This document shows, in pieces, positions 1-7,890 of a stretch of 64,000 bases of DNA. This DNA comes from Nonomuraea sediminis. Its GTDB lineage: Bacteria > Actinomycetota > Actinomycetes > Streptosporangiales > Streptosporangiaceae. Position 1 is the first letter of the stretch, and every line of letters begins with the position of its first letter. The stretch covers positions 62,001 through 126,000 of the forward strand of contig NZ_JAHDTI010000019.1 in assembly GCF_018531495.1 (NCBI RefSeq), in the 5' to 3' direction. A program made the position numbers and the translations under genes. Below the pieces are notes generated by a model. The model searched no databases. It saw only the letters and a list, made by a program, of their open reading frames with translations, and was not told where the DNA came from.

Positions 1-12
1 GGACCTGACCGC

Positions 13-1053
13 GTGAGGCACGACCCCGAGCTCAAGGCCTTCGCCAGCGACAACTACGCCGGCGTCCACCCCGAGATCCTGCGGGCCATCGCCGAGGCCA
101 ACGGCGGCCACCAGATCTCCTACGGCGAGGACGTCTACACCGAGGCGCTCCAGGGGATCTTCCAGGCGCAGTTCGGCGAGCAGGCCGCGGCGTACCCGGT
201 GTTCAACGGCACCGCCGCCAACGTGGTCTCGCTGCGCTCGATGGCCGCCCCCTGGCAGTCGGTCATCTGCGCCGACACCGCCCACATCCACACCGACGAG
301 GGCGGCGCCCCCGAGGTCGTGGCCGGGCTCAAGCTGTTCACCGTCCCGACGCCCGACGGCAAGCTCACCCCCGAGCTGATCGACCGGCAGGCGTGGGGCT
401 TCGGCGACGTGCACCGGTCACAGCCGCGCGTGGTGTCGATCTCCAACAGCACCGAGCTGGGCACCGTCTACACGCCCGCCGAGATCAAGGAGATCGCCGA
501 CCACGTCCACGGGCTCGGGCTGCTGCTCCACCTCGACGGGTCGCGCCTCACCAACGCCGCCGCGGCGCTCGACGTGCCGCTGCGCGCGCTGACCACCGAC
601 GCGGGCGTGGACGTGCTGTCCTTCGGCGGCACGAAGATCGGGCTGCTGTACGGCGAGGCCGTGGTGGTGCTCAACCCCGGCGCCGTGTCCGGGATCGACT
701 ACATCCGCAAGACGTACATGCAGCTGTCGTCCAAGATGCGCTTCGTGTCGGCGCAGTTCGAGGCGCTGCTGTCGGGCGAGCTGTGGCTGCGCAACGCGCG
801 GCAGGCCAACGCGATGGCCGCCAGGCTGGCCGCGGCCGTGCGCGACCTGCCCGGCGTGGAGGTGCCGCGGCCGGTCGAGGCCAACGCCGTCTTCGCCCGC
901 CTGCCCAGGGACGTCATCGAGCGCCTGCAGAAGCGCTTCCGCTTCTACCTGTGGAACGAGGCGCTGAACGAGGTGCGCTGGATGTGCTCCTTCGACACCA
1001 CCGAGGCCGACGTCGACGCCTTCGCCGCGGCCCTGGCAGAGGAGCTCGGCTAG
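13..1053 (+). CDS. ltaE: Low-specificity L-threonine aldolase family PLP enzyme
   Basis: The 346-residue protein matches the beta-eliminating lyase/threonine aldolase fold type I family, which cleaves L-threonine (or allo-threonine) to glycine and acetaldehyde using PLP in the cytosol. The start of the protein has the family's N-terminal pattern (FASDNYAGVHPE, then a YGED motif). The PLP lysine is Lys208 in SFGGTKIG, preceded by the LHLDGSR segment that carries the cofactor-binding Asp. The length is normal for the family. The start is GTG at 13, only 12 bases into the window, so a slightly earlier start cannot be excluded. It converges on the oxidoreductase whose stop lies at 1050, so the two genes overlap by 4 bp at their ends. 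Function at family level is secure; exact substrate stereospecificity is not. Confidence 0.88.
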   Translation: MRHDPELKAFASDNYAGVHPEILRAIAEANGGHQISYGEDVYTEALQGIFQAQFGEQAAAYPVFNGTAANVVSLRSMAAPWQSVICADTAHIHTDEGGAPEVVAGLKLFTVPTPDGKLTPELIDRQAWGFGDVHRSQPRVVSISNSTELGTVYTPAEIKEIADHVHGLGLLLHLDGSRLTNAAAALDVPLRALTTDAGVDVLSFGGTKIGLLYGEAVVVLNPGAVSGIDYIRKTYMQLSSKMRFVSAQFEALLSGELWLRNARQANAMAARLAAAVRDLPGVEVPRPVEANAVFARLPRDVIERLQKRFRFYLWNEALNEVRWMCSFDTTEADVDAFAAALAEELG

Positions 1054-2519
1054 CGGGTGTCGTGCAGGGCCAGGCGGGCGGCCTGCCAGCCGCCCACGCC
1101 GTGCGCGCCCCCGCCCGGCGGCGTCGCCGAGGAACACAGGTAGACGCCGGGCAGCGGGGTGCGCCACGGCGCCGGTGACCACACCGGGCGCCTGACGAAC
1201 TGGCCCAGGCCGGCCCAGCCACCGCCGATGTCGCCGCCGACCAGGTTCGGGTTGACCGCCTCCAGATCGGCGGTGGTCATCGCGTGCCTGGCCAGGATCC
1301 GGTCGCGGAAGCCGGGGGCGTGCCGCTCGATCTGCGCCTCGACGGCGGCCGTCATGTCCGTCGTCGAGCCGTTCGGCACGTGGCAGTACGCCCACAGCGT
1401 GTGCCCGCCCCTGGTCGGGTCGGCCGCGTACGGCTGGACGAGCAGCACGTACGGCCTGGGCGAGTGGCGGCCCGCGGCCACCTCGGCCTCGCTCAGCGCG
1501 ATCTCCTCCATCGTGCCGCCCAGATGGACCGTTCCCGCGGCCTCGACCGCCGGATCCCGCCACGGCACCGGCCCGTCCAGCGCCCAGTCGAGCTTGAACA
1601 CGCCCGGCCCGTAGCGGTAGCGCTCGAGCGCCCGCCGGTAGCGCGGCGGCAGGTCGGCCATCGACAGCAGCTGCCTGGGCGTCACGTCGAGCACGATCAC
1701 GGGCGCGTCCAGCTCGCTCAGGCTCCTGACCCGGTGGCCTGCCACGGCCACCCCGCCCAGCTCCCTCAGCCTGGCCACCAGCGCGTCGGCCAGCACCTGG
1801 GATCCGCCCCTGACCAGCGGCCAGCCCACCAGGTGCGCGGTGGCCGCGAGCAGCAGGCCGTACCCGGCGGTGATGGGGGAGCGCAGGTCCAGCACCGAGT
1901 GCGCGGCCATCCCTGCCAGCACCGCCCGCCCCTCGACGGTCCTGAACACCCGCCTGCCCACGGTGGTGGCCGGCAGCGCGCCCAGCGCGCCGAACCGCGC
2001 CGCCGCGGCCAGCGTCGCCACGCTGGGCACCTCCCAGGGCCCCAGCGGCCGCAGCAGCAGATCCGTCAGCGCGAGCCCGGCCCGCGCGGCAGCCCCCACG
2101 GTGGCCCGCCACGCCGCGCCGTCGCGCCCCAGACCCGCCGCCGTCCGCTCGGCGTCCCGATACACCAGTACGGCAGGCCGCCCGTCCAGCGGGTGCGCCG
2201 CCGCCACCGCGGGATGCACCACCTCGACACTTGATCCGAGGGAAGCCCGGGAGCGCGCGCCCGCCGTACCGGGGCCCTGAACGCGCGCGTCGTGCAGGAT
2301 GCCGAGCGAGCGGAAGGCGGGGGAGGCCAGCGCCATGGCCATGACCGTGGCGCCCAGGTCGTGGACGCGGCCGGGAAGCGTGAGCTCGGCCGAGCGCAGC
2401 CCGCCGCCGAAGGCGTCGGCGGCCTCCAGCAGGAGCACCCGGCGCCCGGCGGAGGCCAGGGTCACGGCGGCGACGAGCCCGTTGGGCCCCGAGCCGACCA
2501 CGACCGCGTCGGGCCTCAC
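1050..2519 (-). CDS. Phytoene desaturase-like FAD-dependent amine oxidoreductase
   Basis: A 489-residue flavoprotein with an N-terminal Rossmann FAD motif (VVVGSGPNGLVAA, residues about 5-17) followed by the E of the second dinucleotide contact (LLEAADAFGGG). Overall pattern, including the C-terminal SSATPPGGGAHGVGG segment, fits the NAD(P)/FAD-dependent phytoene-desaturase/CrtI-like family common in actinobacteria. The physiological substrate is unknown, and no carotenoid genes are nearby. The GTG at 2517-2519 is chosen because it overlaps the stop of the upstream DUF305 gene as GTGA, a translational-coupling arrangement, and places the FAD motif at the very N-terminus; a longer open frame upstream exists but runs through the DUF305 gene out of frame. 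Likely co-transcribed with the DUF305 gene. Confidence 0.85.
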   Translation of the reverse strand: MRPDAVVVGSGPNGLVAAVTLASAGRRVLLLEAADAFGGGLRSAELTLPGRVHDLGATVMAMALASPAFRSLGILHDARVQGPGTAGARSRASLGSSVEVVHPAVAAAHPLDGRPAVLVYRDAERTAAGLGRDGAAWRATVGAAARAGLALTDLLLRPLGPWEVPSVATLAAAARFGALGALPATTVGRRVFRTVEGRAVLAGMAAHSVLDLRSPITAGYGLLLAATAHLVGWPLVRGGSQVLADALVARLRELGGVAVAGHRVRSLSELDAPVIVLDVTPRQLLSMADLPPRYRRALERYRYGPGVFKLDWALDGPVPWRDPAVEAAGTVHLGGTMEEIALSEAEVAAGRHSPRPYVLLVQPYAADPTRGGHTLWAYCHVPNGSTTDMTAAVEAQIERHAPGFRDRILARHAMTTADLEAVNPNLVGGDIGGGWAGLGQFVRRPVWSPAPWRTPLPGVYLCSSATPPGGGAHGVGGWQAARLALHDTR

Positions 2520-3142
2520 TTCAGGATCGAGGGAAGCGGCTGGGCGCCCCGCTGGCGCAGCATCTCGGTCATCAGCTTGATCTCGCCCGTCTGCCCATTG
2601 ATGATCTTCTGGGCCATGCCCACGACCTCGTCGCGGTTGGACAGCTTGACCAGCCCCTGCGCCATCTGCAGCCCGCCCTCGTGGTGGCGGATCATCAGCT
2701 GCAGGAACACCACCTCGGCCGCCGTGCCCTGGGCGTCCTTGAGCCGGGTCAGGTCCTGCGGCGAGGCCATCCCCGGCATCGAGCCGCCCGCGGCGACGGG
2801 GCCGTGGCCGCCATGGGCCATCCAGGCCATCGCGGGCCGGTCGCCGGTCTGGTCGAGGCCCCACTCCTGGAGCCAGCCGAGGAACATGCCCCGCTGGGTG
2901 GACTGGGTGGTGATGATGTCGTAGGCCAGGTTGCGGACGTCCTTGGAGGAGGACTTGTCCCTGATCGTGAACGACATGTCGACGGCCTGCGCGTGATGCG
3001 TGGCCATGTCGCGGGCGAACCCCGCGTCAGCGGAGGCGTCGCCCGGCGAGCCGCTCCTGCCCAGCACGACGAAGACGGCAGCGGCGGCGACGACGAGCAC
3101 CGCGAGGGCGATGAGAAGCGATCTTTTGGCGGGCTTTTCCAT
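2516..3142 (-). CDS. DUF305 membrane-anchored protein
   Basis: A 208-residue protein with one N-terminal membrane segment (about residues 9-27) and an extracytoplasmic DUF305 domain. The family hallmarks are visible: FARDMATHHAQAVDMS near residue 42 and LMIRHHEGGLQMAQ near residue 150, His/Met-rich helices of a ferritin-like four-helix bundle suspected to bind metal. A His/Gly/Met-rich loop lies between the two halves. In actinobacteria DUF305 genes often sit beside DUF3105 genes, and here the DUF3105 gene is divergent, 101 bp away. Coupled by GTGA overlap to the downstream oxidoreductase. Biochemical role unknown; metal (copper) handling is a guess from the His/Met content. Confidence 0.88.
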   Translation of the reverse strand: MEKPAKRSLLIALAVLVVAAAAVFVVLGRSGSPGDASADAGFARDMATHHAQAVDMSFTIRDKSSSKDVRNLAYDIITTQSTQRGMFLGWLQEWGLDQTGDRPAMAWMAHGGHGPVAAGGSMPGMASPQDLTRLKDAQGTAAEVVFLQLMIRHHEGGLQMAQGLVKLSNRDEVVGMAQKIINGQTGEIKLMTEMLRQRGAQPLPSILK

Positions 3143-3243
3143 GGCGAGTCCAGCCTACCCACCTGTGGGCCCCACGGTCTTATTCACCGCATACGCCCCG
3201 AGGGCATAGGGTGACCCGGAGTTGGTTGGCCGATGGAGGAACG

Positions 3244-3960
3244 ATGACGAAGGAGAAGGCGCAGGCGCGACGCGAGCATCTGCAGAAGATGCGCGCCGAG
3301 CAGAAGCGCAAGGAGCGCCGCGCCGCGACGCTCATGTGGGGAGCGGGCGGCCTCGTGGTCGTGCTCCTCGTCGGCTTGGTCGGGTTCTACCTGATCAAGC
3401 AGGCCCGTGAGACCTCGCTCGACGCCGTCGCCAACTACAACTACAAGGCGGGCGAGCACGTCTGGAACCCTGTCCAGTACAAGGAGACCCCGCCTGTCGG
3501 CGGCCAGCACAACAACTACTGGCAGGCGTGCGCGGTCTACGACAAGCCCATTCACAACGAGCACGGCGTCCACTCCCTCGAGCACGGCGCGGTGTGGATC
3601 ACCTACCGGCCCGACCTGGCCAAGGACAAGGTCGCCGCGCTGAAGAAGGTGGCCACCTCCACGGGCCAGCAGGACTACATGCTGGTCAGCCCGTATCCGG
3701 GCCTGCCCTCGCCGGTGGTGGCGAGCTCCTGGGGCCACCAGCTCAAGCTGGACGACCCCGAGGACCCGAGGCTGCCCGCCTTCATCAAGAAGTTCCAGAA
3801 CGGCAAGGACACCCCCGAGCCGGGCGCCATCTGCGGCGGTCCTGACGCCATCACCACGACGGCCGACCAGGCCCCGCTGCCGCCGCAGCCGAAGAACAAC
3901 CAGCAGCAGCAGCAGCCGATGCCCACCGAGACGATCTCGCCCTCGCCCACCAAGAAGTAG
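3244..3960 (+). CDS. DUF3105 membrane protein
   Basis: A 238-residue protein: basic, coiled N-terminus (residues 1-30), one transmembrane segment (about 35-58), then the DUF3105 domain with its conserved features PPVGGQHNNYWQACAVYD and HSLEHGAVWITY. The tail (from about residue 205) is low complexity, Gln- and Pro-rich. The ATG at 3244 is preferred over an in-frame ATG at 3211 because GGAGG lies 7-8 bases upstream and because it starts the conserved basic helix. Function is unknown; the invariant His and Cys residues suggest metal or heme contact, which is inference. Followed directly by a strong intrinsic terminator. Confidence 0.88.
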   Translation: MTKEKAQARREHLQKMRAEQKRKERRAATLMWGAGGLVVVLLVGLVGFYLIKQARETSLDAVANYNYKAGEHVWNPVQYKETPPVGGQHNNYWQACAVYDKPIHNEHGVHSLEHGAVWITYRPDLAKDKVAALKKVATSTGQQDYMLVSPYPGLPSPVVASSWGHQLKLDDPEDPRLPAFIKKFQNGKDTPEPGAICGGPDAITTTADQAPLPPQPKNNQQQQQPMPTETISPSPTKK

Positions 3961-3973
3961 CCACCAAGAAGAG

Positions 3974-4003
3974 CGCGCCGCTGCCCACCAGCGGCGCGTT
4001 TTT
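3974..4003 (+). terminator. Intrinsic terminator after the DUF3105 gene
   Basis: A perfect 10-bp GC stem (3974-3983 with 3989-3998), 5-nt loop, followed by five T residues. It lies 13 bp after the DUF3105 stop and separates it from the convergent alanine dehydrogenase gene. This is the clearest classical terminator in the window. Confidence 0.9.
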
Positions 4004-4089
4004 CGCTTTCCGCCAATGCGTGGGGAAACCCCTCGGGCTCGGCTGCTCGACGGCCGCAACCCCTACAGCGACCGCACCCGGTCATCCCG

Positions 4090-5205
4090 CTAAGCGAGGA
4101 CCTGCGCGATCGGGACCCAGTCGAGGTTGTGGGCCTCGGCTACCGCCTGATTGGTGACGTGGCCCTCGTAGGTGTTCAGGCCCAGCGCCAGGGAGTGGTC
4201 CTGGCGTAGTGCCTGTACCCAGCCCTGGTTGGCGATGGCCAGCGCGTACGGCAGCGTCACGTTGGTGAGCGCGAACGTCGAGGTGTGCGGGACGGCCCCG
4301 GGCATGTTGGCCACGCAGTAGAAGATCGACTCGTGCACCTTGTAGGTGGGATCCTCGTGCGTGGTCGGACGGGAGTCCTCGAAGCAGCCGCCCTGGTCGA
4401 TGGAGATGTCCACCAGCACCGAGCCGGGCTTCATGCGCGAGACCAGCTCGTTGGTCACCAGGGTGGGCGCCTTGGCGCCGGGCACCAGCACCGCCCCGAT
4501 CACCAGGTCCGCCTCCAGCGCGGACCGCTCGATCTCCAGTGTGTTGGAGGCGAGCGTCTGGAGGTGACCTTGGTAGATCGAGTCCGCCTGGCGCAGTTTG
4601 TCGATGTTCTTGTCCAGAAGCAGCACCTCCGCCTGCATGCCGAGCGCGATGGCGGCCGCGTTCATGCCTGACACGCCCGCGCCGATCACCACGACGTTCG
4701 CGGCGCGCACGCCGGACACGCCGCCCATCAGCACTCCCCTGCCGCCCTGCGAGCGCATCAGGTGGTAGGCGCCGACCTGCGGCGCGAGCCTGCCCGCCAC
4801 CTCCGACATGGGAGCCAGCAGCGGCAGCGCGCCGTTGGGCGTCTGGACCGTCTCGTATGCGATGCCGGTGATGCCCGCGTCGAGCATCGCCTTGGTGCAC
4901 TCCGGTGAGGCGGCCAGGTGCAGGTAGGTGAACAGGACCTGCCCCTTGCGCATCCGGTGGTACTCCTCGGCCTCCGGCTCCTTCACTTTCATGATGAGCT
5001 CGCACTCGGCCCAGACCTCGTCGGCACGTTCCAGGATGACCGCACCCGTGCGCTCGTAGTCGGCGTCGGGAAGTGACGATCCCGCGCCCGCGTCGCGCTC
5101 CATGTAGACCTGATGACCGTTCCGTACCAGCTCGTGGACGCCCGCCGGGGTGAGCGCCACCCGGTATTCGTTGTTCTTGACTTCTCGCGGTACTCCGACC
5201 TTCAT
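4090..5205 (-). CDS. ald: Alanine dehydrogenase
   Basis: A 371-residue protein of normal length for NAD-dependent L-alanine dehydrogenase (L-alanine + NAD+ to pyruvate + ammonia). It starts with the canonical MKVGVPREVKNNEYRVA substrate-side motif. The catalytic lysine (MKVKEP, about residue 75) and histidine (TYLHLA, about residue 96) are present, and the NAD-binding Rossmann motif VIGAGVSGMNAA lies near residue 173. Conserved GGCFEDSRPTTH and NMPGAVPHTST blocks follow. Monocistronic; the start has a weak GGAAAG ribosome site. In actinomycetes the enzyme serves alanine catabolism and redox balance under low oxygen. No divergent Lrp-type regulator is present here. Confidence 0.97.
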   Translation of the reverse strand: MKVGVPREVKNNEYRVALTPAGVHELVRNGHQVYMERDAGAGSSLPDADYERTGAVILERADEVWAECELIMKVKEPEAEEYHRMRKGQVLFTYLHLAASPECTKAMLDAGITGIAYETVQTPNGALPLLAPMSEVAGRLAPQVGAYHLMRSQGGRGVLMGGVSGVRAANVVVIGAGVSGMNAAAIALGMQAEVLLLDKNIDKLRQADSIYQGHLQTLASNTLEIERSALEADLVIGAVLVPGAKAPTLVTNELVSRMKPGSVLVDISIDQGGCFEDSRPTTHEDPTYKVHESIFYCVANMPGAVPHTSTFALTNVTLPYALAIANQGWVQALRQDHSLALGLNTYEGHVTNQAVAEAHNLDWVPIAQVLA

Positions 5206-5299
5206 GCTTTAGGTCTTTCCCCAAAGCGAGGATTTTTCGCCTGATTACCCTGCTCGGGTCCGTCCTCGATAGGCTCACCGGCAGCCCGTACGTCAGGAT

Positions 5300-6154
5300 A
5301 TGGAGATGCCGGAACAGCCGCCCCCCGCCGAGCCGGACGCACGCAAGGCCAGCAGGCTTACCACCGTCGTGCTGCTCGCCTCCCTCGTGCTCGTCGTGCT
5401 GATCGCCGGTGTCCTCGGTACGGTCGCCGTCCTGATGACGCGCAGCCCCGACGCGCCGCTCCTGGGTGGGGCGCCGCCGCAGCGGCTGGCCGTACCCATC
5501 CACTTCGCGGCGGTCAGGGACGCCAAGGACGCGCCCTGCCCCGGCGAGCAGGTCGCGCTCGACGTCGCCAAGAAGACCTGCTACCTGCTGGAGGACGGCG
5601 TCACCGTCAACGCCGTGCAGCGCGTCGAGGCCGTGCGGGACAAGAACGGGACGTATTCGGTGCGGATCGCGATCGCGCCCGCCTTCAGGGACAAGGTGGC
5701 CTCTCTCATCGACGAGCTGGTGAACGACCAGCGGCAGGTGGCGCTGGTGCTGATGCCCGACACCGTGCTGGCCGCGCCCTACGTCATGCAGGGCATGGAC
5801 GGCGACAGCATCAGCATCACCGGATACTCCAAGCAGGACGCCGACGCGCTGGTGGCCAAGCTCCTGGGCGGCAGCGCGCCGGCGCCCACGACCCAGCCGT
5901 CGTCCCCGTCGCAGCCGCCGGTGTCCCAGGAGCCCTCCGCCCCTGTCTCGTCGAGCCCACCGGGCATCCAGCAGACCACCGGCGCGACGTCTCCCGTGGG
6001 CGGCAGCCGTACGCCTGACCCGAAGTACCCCTCCTGCAAGGAGGCCGTGGCGGCGGGCAAGGGCCCGTACTACAAGGGCATGCACGAGGAGTACTTCTGG
6101 TACCCCGACGTCGACCACAACGGCGCGGCCTGCAACTCCGGCGACATCCGTTAG
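5300..6154 (+). CDS. Membrane protein with SecDF-P1-like and excalibur domains
   Basis: A 284-residue protein with a single N-terminal transmembrane segment (about residues 20-46). A middle region (about 95-195) resembles the SecD P1-head fold (KKTCYLLEDGVTV, then alternating strands ending ITGYSKQDADALVAKL). A Pro/Ser/Thr-rich linker follows (about 198-240), and the C-terminus is an excalibur domain, recognisable by YPSCKEA, the calcium-loop-like DVDHNGAAC and two cysteines. Excalibur domains bind calcium through an EF-hand-like DxDxDGxxCE motif. It is exposed outside the membrane. Its stop codon and that of the convergent purine permease overlap within the 4 bases 6151-6154. Role unknown. 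Confidence 0.8.
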   Translation: MEMPEQPPPAEPDARKASRLTTVVLLASLVLVVLIAGVLGTVAVLMTRSPDAPLLGGAPPQRLAVPIHFAAVRDAKDAPCPGEQVALDVAKKTCYLLEDGVTVNAVQRVEAVRDKNGTYSVRIAIAPAFRDKVASLIDELVNDQRQVALVLMPDTVLAAPYVMQGMDGDSISITGYSKQDADALVAKLLGGSAPAPTTQPSSPSQPPVSQEPSAPVSSSPPGIQQTTGATSPVGGSRTPDPKYPSCKEAVAAGKGPYYKGMHEEYFWYPDVDHNGAACNSGDIR

Positions 6155-7527
6155 ATCAGCCCTTCGATGGCCACGATCCCGAAGTAGGCCAGGAAGATGG
6201 CCGAGACCACCCACAGCAGCCACGGGATCTCCTTGAACTTCCCGACTGCCGCCTTGATGAGGGTGTAGGAGATCACTCCGGCGCCCACGCCGTTCGTGAT
6301 CGAGTACGTGAACGGCATCAGGGCGATCGTCAGGAACGCGGGGATCGCCACTTCCAGGTCCGACCACGGCACGTTGCGGCTCTGCGTCATCATCAGCGCC
6401 CCGACCAGCACCAGCGCGGGCGCGGCCGCCGCGGCGGGGACCACCGCCGCCAGCGGGGTGAACAGCAGCGTGATCGCCAGCAGGATCCCGGTCACGACGT
6501 TGGCCAGCCCGGTCCGCGCCCCTTCGCCGACGCCGGCGGCCGATTCCACGAAGACGGTGTTGGCCGAGGAGCTGGTCACGCCGCCGAGGACGCCCCCGAT
6601 GCCGTCGATGGTCAGGATCCTGCCCAGCCGTGGCACCTGCCCCTGGGGGCTGACCAGGCCGGCCTCGTCGCTGACGCCGATGATCGTGCCCATCGCGTCG
6701 AAGAATCCGGACAGCACCAGCGTGAACAGCACCACGCTCGCCGTCACCGCCCCGGCCGTGGCGAACCCGCCGAACAGGTCGAACTGCCCGACCAGCCCGA
6801 AGTCCGGCGCGGCCACGAACCGCTCGGGAACCCGTGGCCTCACCACTCCCCAGGTCTTCTGGTCGATCGTGGTCAGGCTGTTGACCAGGACGGCCACGAT
6901 GGTGGCGGCGATGATGCTGATGAGGATGGCGCCGGGCGTCTTACGGACGAACAGCACGATCATCAGCAGCAGACCGAAGCAGAACACCGTCACCGGCCAG
7001 CCCATCAGATGCCCGCCGGCGCCCAGTTGCACCGGCGTGCCCTTGCCCGGTGTCACGAACCCGGCGTCCACCAGCCCGATCAGCGTGATGAACATCCCGA
7101 TGCCGACGCTGATCGCATGCTTGAGCGCGAGCGGGATCGAGTTCATGATCAGAGTACGCAGCCCGGTCACCGCGAGCACGATGATCACGAAGCCCTCGAG
7201 CACGACGAGCCCCATGGCCTGGGCCCAGGTCATGAACGGCGCGGCCTGGTAGGCCACCACCGCGTTCAGTCCGAGCCCGGCCGCCAGCGCGAACGGCGCG
7301 TTGCCCACGAACGCCATCAGCAGCGTCGACACCGCCGCCGCCAGCGCGGTCGAGGTGGTCAGCTGGGCGATCGTGAGCTTGGCGCCGGTGACGTCGTGGG
7401 CTCCGCCGAGGATGATCGGGTTGAGCAGGATGATGTAGGCCATCGCCATGAAGGTGGTGATCCCGCCACGCACCTCGCGCGCGACCGTCGTCTCCCGGTC
7501 GCGCAGCTCGAACAACCGCTCAAGCAC
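6151..7527 (-). CDS. NCS2/AzgA-type purine permease
   Basis: A 458-residue polytopic membrane protein of the AzgA (guanine/hypoxanthine/adenine) branch of NCS2 transporters. It opens with the family signature (LFELRDRETTVAREVRGGITTFMAMAYII) and has the expected 12-14 hydrophobic segments with the ALAAGLGLNA motif near residue 80 and SSANTVFVESAAGVGEGART near residue 320. It imports nucleobases by proton symport. Its neighbours on the same strand are an EF-hand protein and an oxidoreductase of the xanthine dehydrogenase family, with a PucR regulator close by, so the stretch 6.1-11.7 kb reads as a purine uptake and breakdown locus. Start ATG at 7527; the gap to the next gene (138 bp) holds its promoter and a hairpin. 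Confidence 0.93.
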   Translation of the reverse strand: MLERLFELRDRETTVAREVRGGITTFMAMAYIILLNPIILGGAHDVTGAKLTIAQLTTSTALAAAVSTLLMAFVGNAPFALAAGLGLNAVVAYQAAPFMTWAQAMGLVVLEGFVIIVLAVTGLRTLIMNSIPLALKHAISVGIGMFITLIGLVDAGFVTPGKGTPVQLGAGGHLMGWPVTVFCFGLLLMIVLFVRKTPGAILISIIAATIVAVLVNSLTTIDQKTWGVVRPRVPERFVAAPDFGLVGQFDLFGGFATAGAVTASVVLFTLVLSGFFDAMGTIIGVSDEAGLVSPQGQVPRLGRILTIDGIGGVLGGVTSSSANTVFVESAAGVGEGARTGLANVVTGILLAITLLFTPLAAVVPAAAAAPALVLVGALMMTQSRNVPWSDLEVAIPAFLTIALMPFTYSITNGVGAGVISYTLIKAAVGKFKEIPWLLWVVSAIFLAYFGIVAIEGLI

Positions 7528-7621
7528 GACCTCCCCCCTTCGCGATCAAGGGGGACAGACGAGTCCTTACCCACTAACCGTCGGACCAGTCCTGCGGCCG
7601 GCCGTCGGTCGCCCAGTAGGA

Positions 7622-7650
7622 CGCCCCCGAGTGGTCCTCACTCGGGGGCG
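7622..7650 (-). terminator. Hairpin downstream of EF-hand gene
   Basis: A perfect 11-bp stem (7622-7632 with 7640-7650) with a 7-nt loop, 16 bp past the EF-hand stop codon and in front of the purine permease. No T-tract follows, so it would be a hairpin-only terminator or attenuator, a form common in high-GC actinomycetes. Confidence 0.6.
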
Positions 7651-7665
7651 GGGTCGGTAGCGCGC

Positions 7666-7890
7666 TCAGTGCCTCTCGTGGCGGCCGCCGCCCACCAGGG
7701 CGACGAACTCCTCCAGCCCGACCTTGCCGTCGCCGTCGCGGTCGGCCGAGGCGATGAAGGCCTCGATCTCCTCCGCCGAGGCTCCCTGGTCGCCGAGCGC
7801 CTCGTTGACCTGGCGGATCTCGGCGGCCGTCAGCACACCGTCGCCGTCGGTGTCGTACTTCTCGAACTCGGCCTTGGCCGCGTCACTCAT
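7666..7890 (-). CDS. Small EF-hand calcium-binding protein
   Basis: A 74-residue acidic protein composed of two EF-hands. Loop 1 is DTDGDGVLTAAE (from residue 13) and loop 2 is DRDGDGKVGLEE (from residue 50); both have Asp or Gly at the expected ligand positions and Glu at position 12, so both should bind calcium. It is a calmodulin-like/calerythrin-like cytosolic protein. The ATG at 7890 overlaps the stop of the upstream oxidoreductase as ATGA and has GGGGAGGG just upstream. The tight coupling to a molybdoenzyme subunit is unusual; whether calcium sensing has anything to do with purine oxidation is not known. Confidence 0.92.
   Translation of the reverse strand: MSDAAKAEFEKYDTDGDGVLTAAEIRQVNEALGDQGASAEEIEAFIASADRDGDGKVGLEEFVALVGGGRHERH

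Noticed and set aside
418..2112. Minus-strand frame over the threonine aldolase and oxidoreductase
   Set aside because: Composition is that of shadow frames, no ribosome site, and both true genes are recognised.
5206..5299. Riboswitch upstream of alanine dehydrogenase
   Set aside because: The leader is under 100 bp and shows no conserved glycine or other aptamer core.
4082..6367. Long minus-strand open frame spanning alanine dehydrogenase and its neighbour
   Set aside because: Different frame from the alanine dehydrogenase; low-complexity composition and crosses two well-supported genes.
7528..7665. Purine riboswitch before the AzgA-type permease
   Set aside because: The region holds a simple hairpin belonging to the upstream gene and no purine aptamer core.
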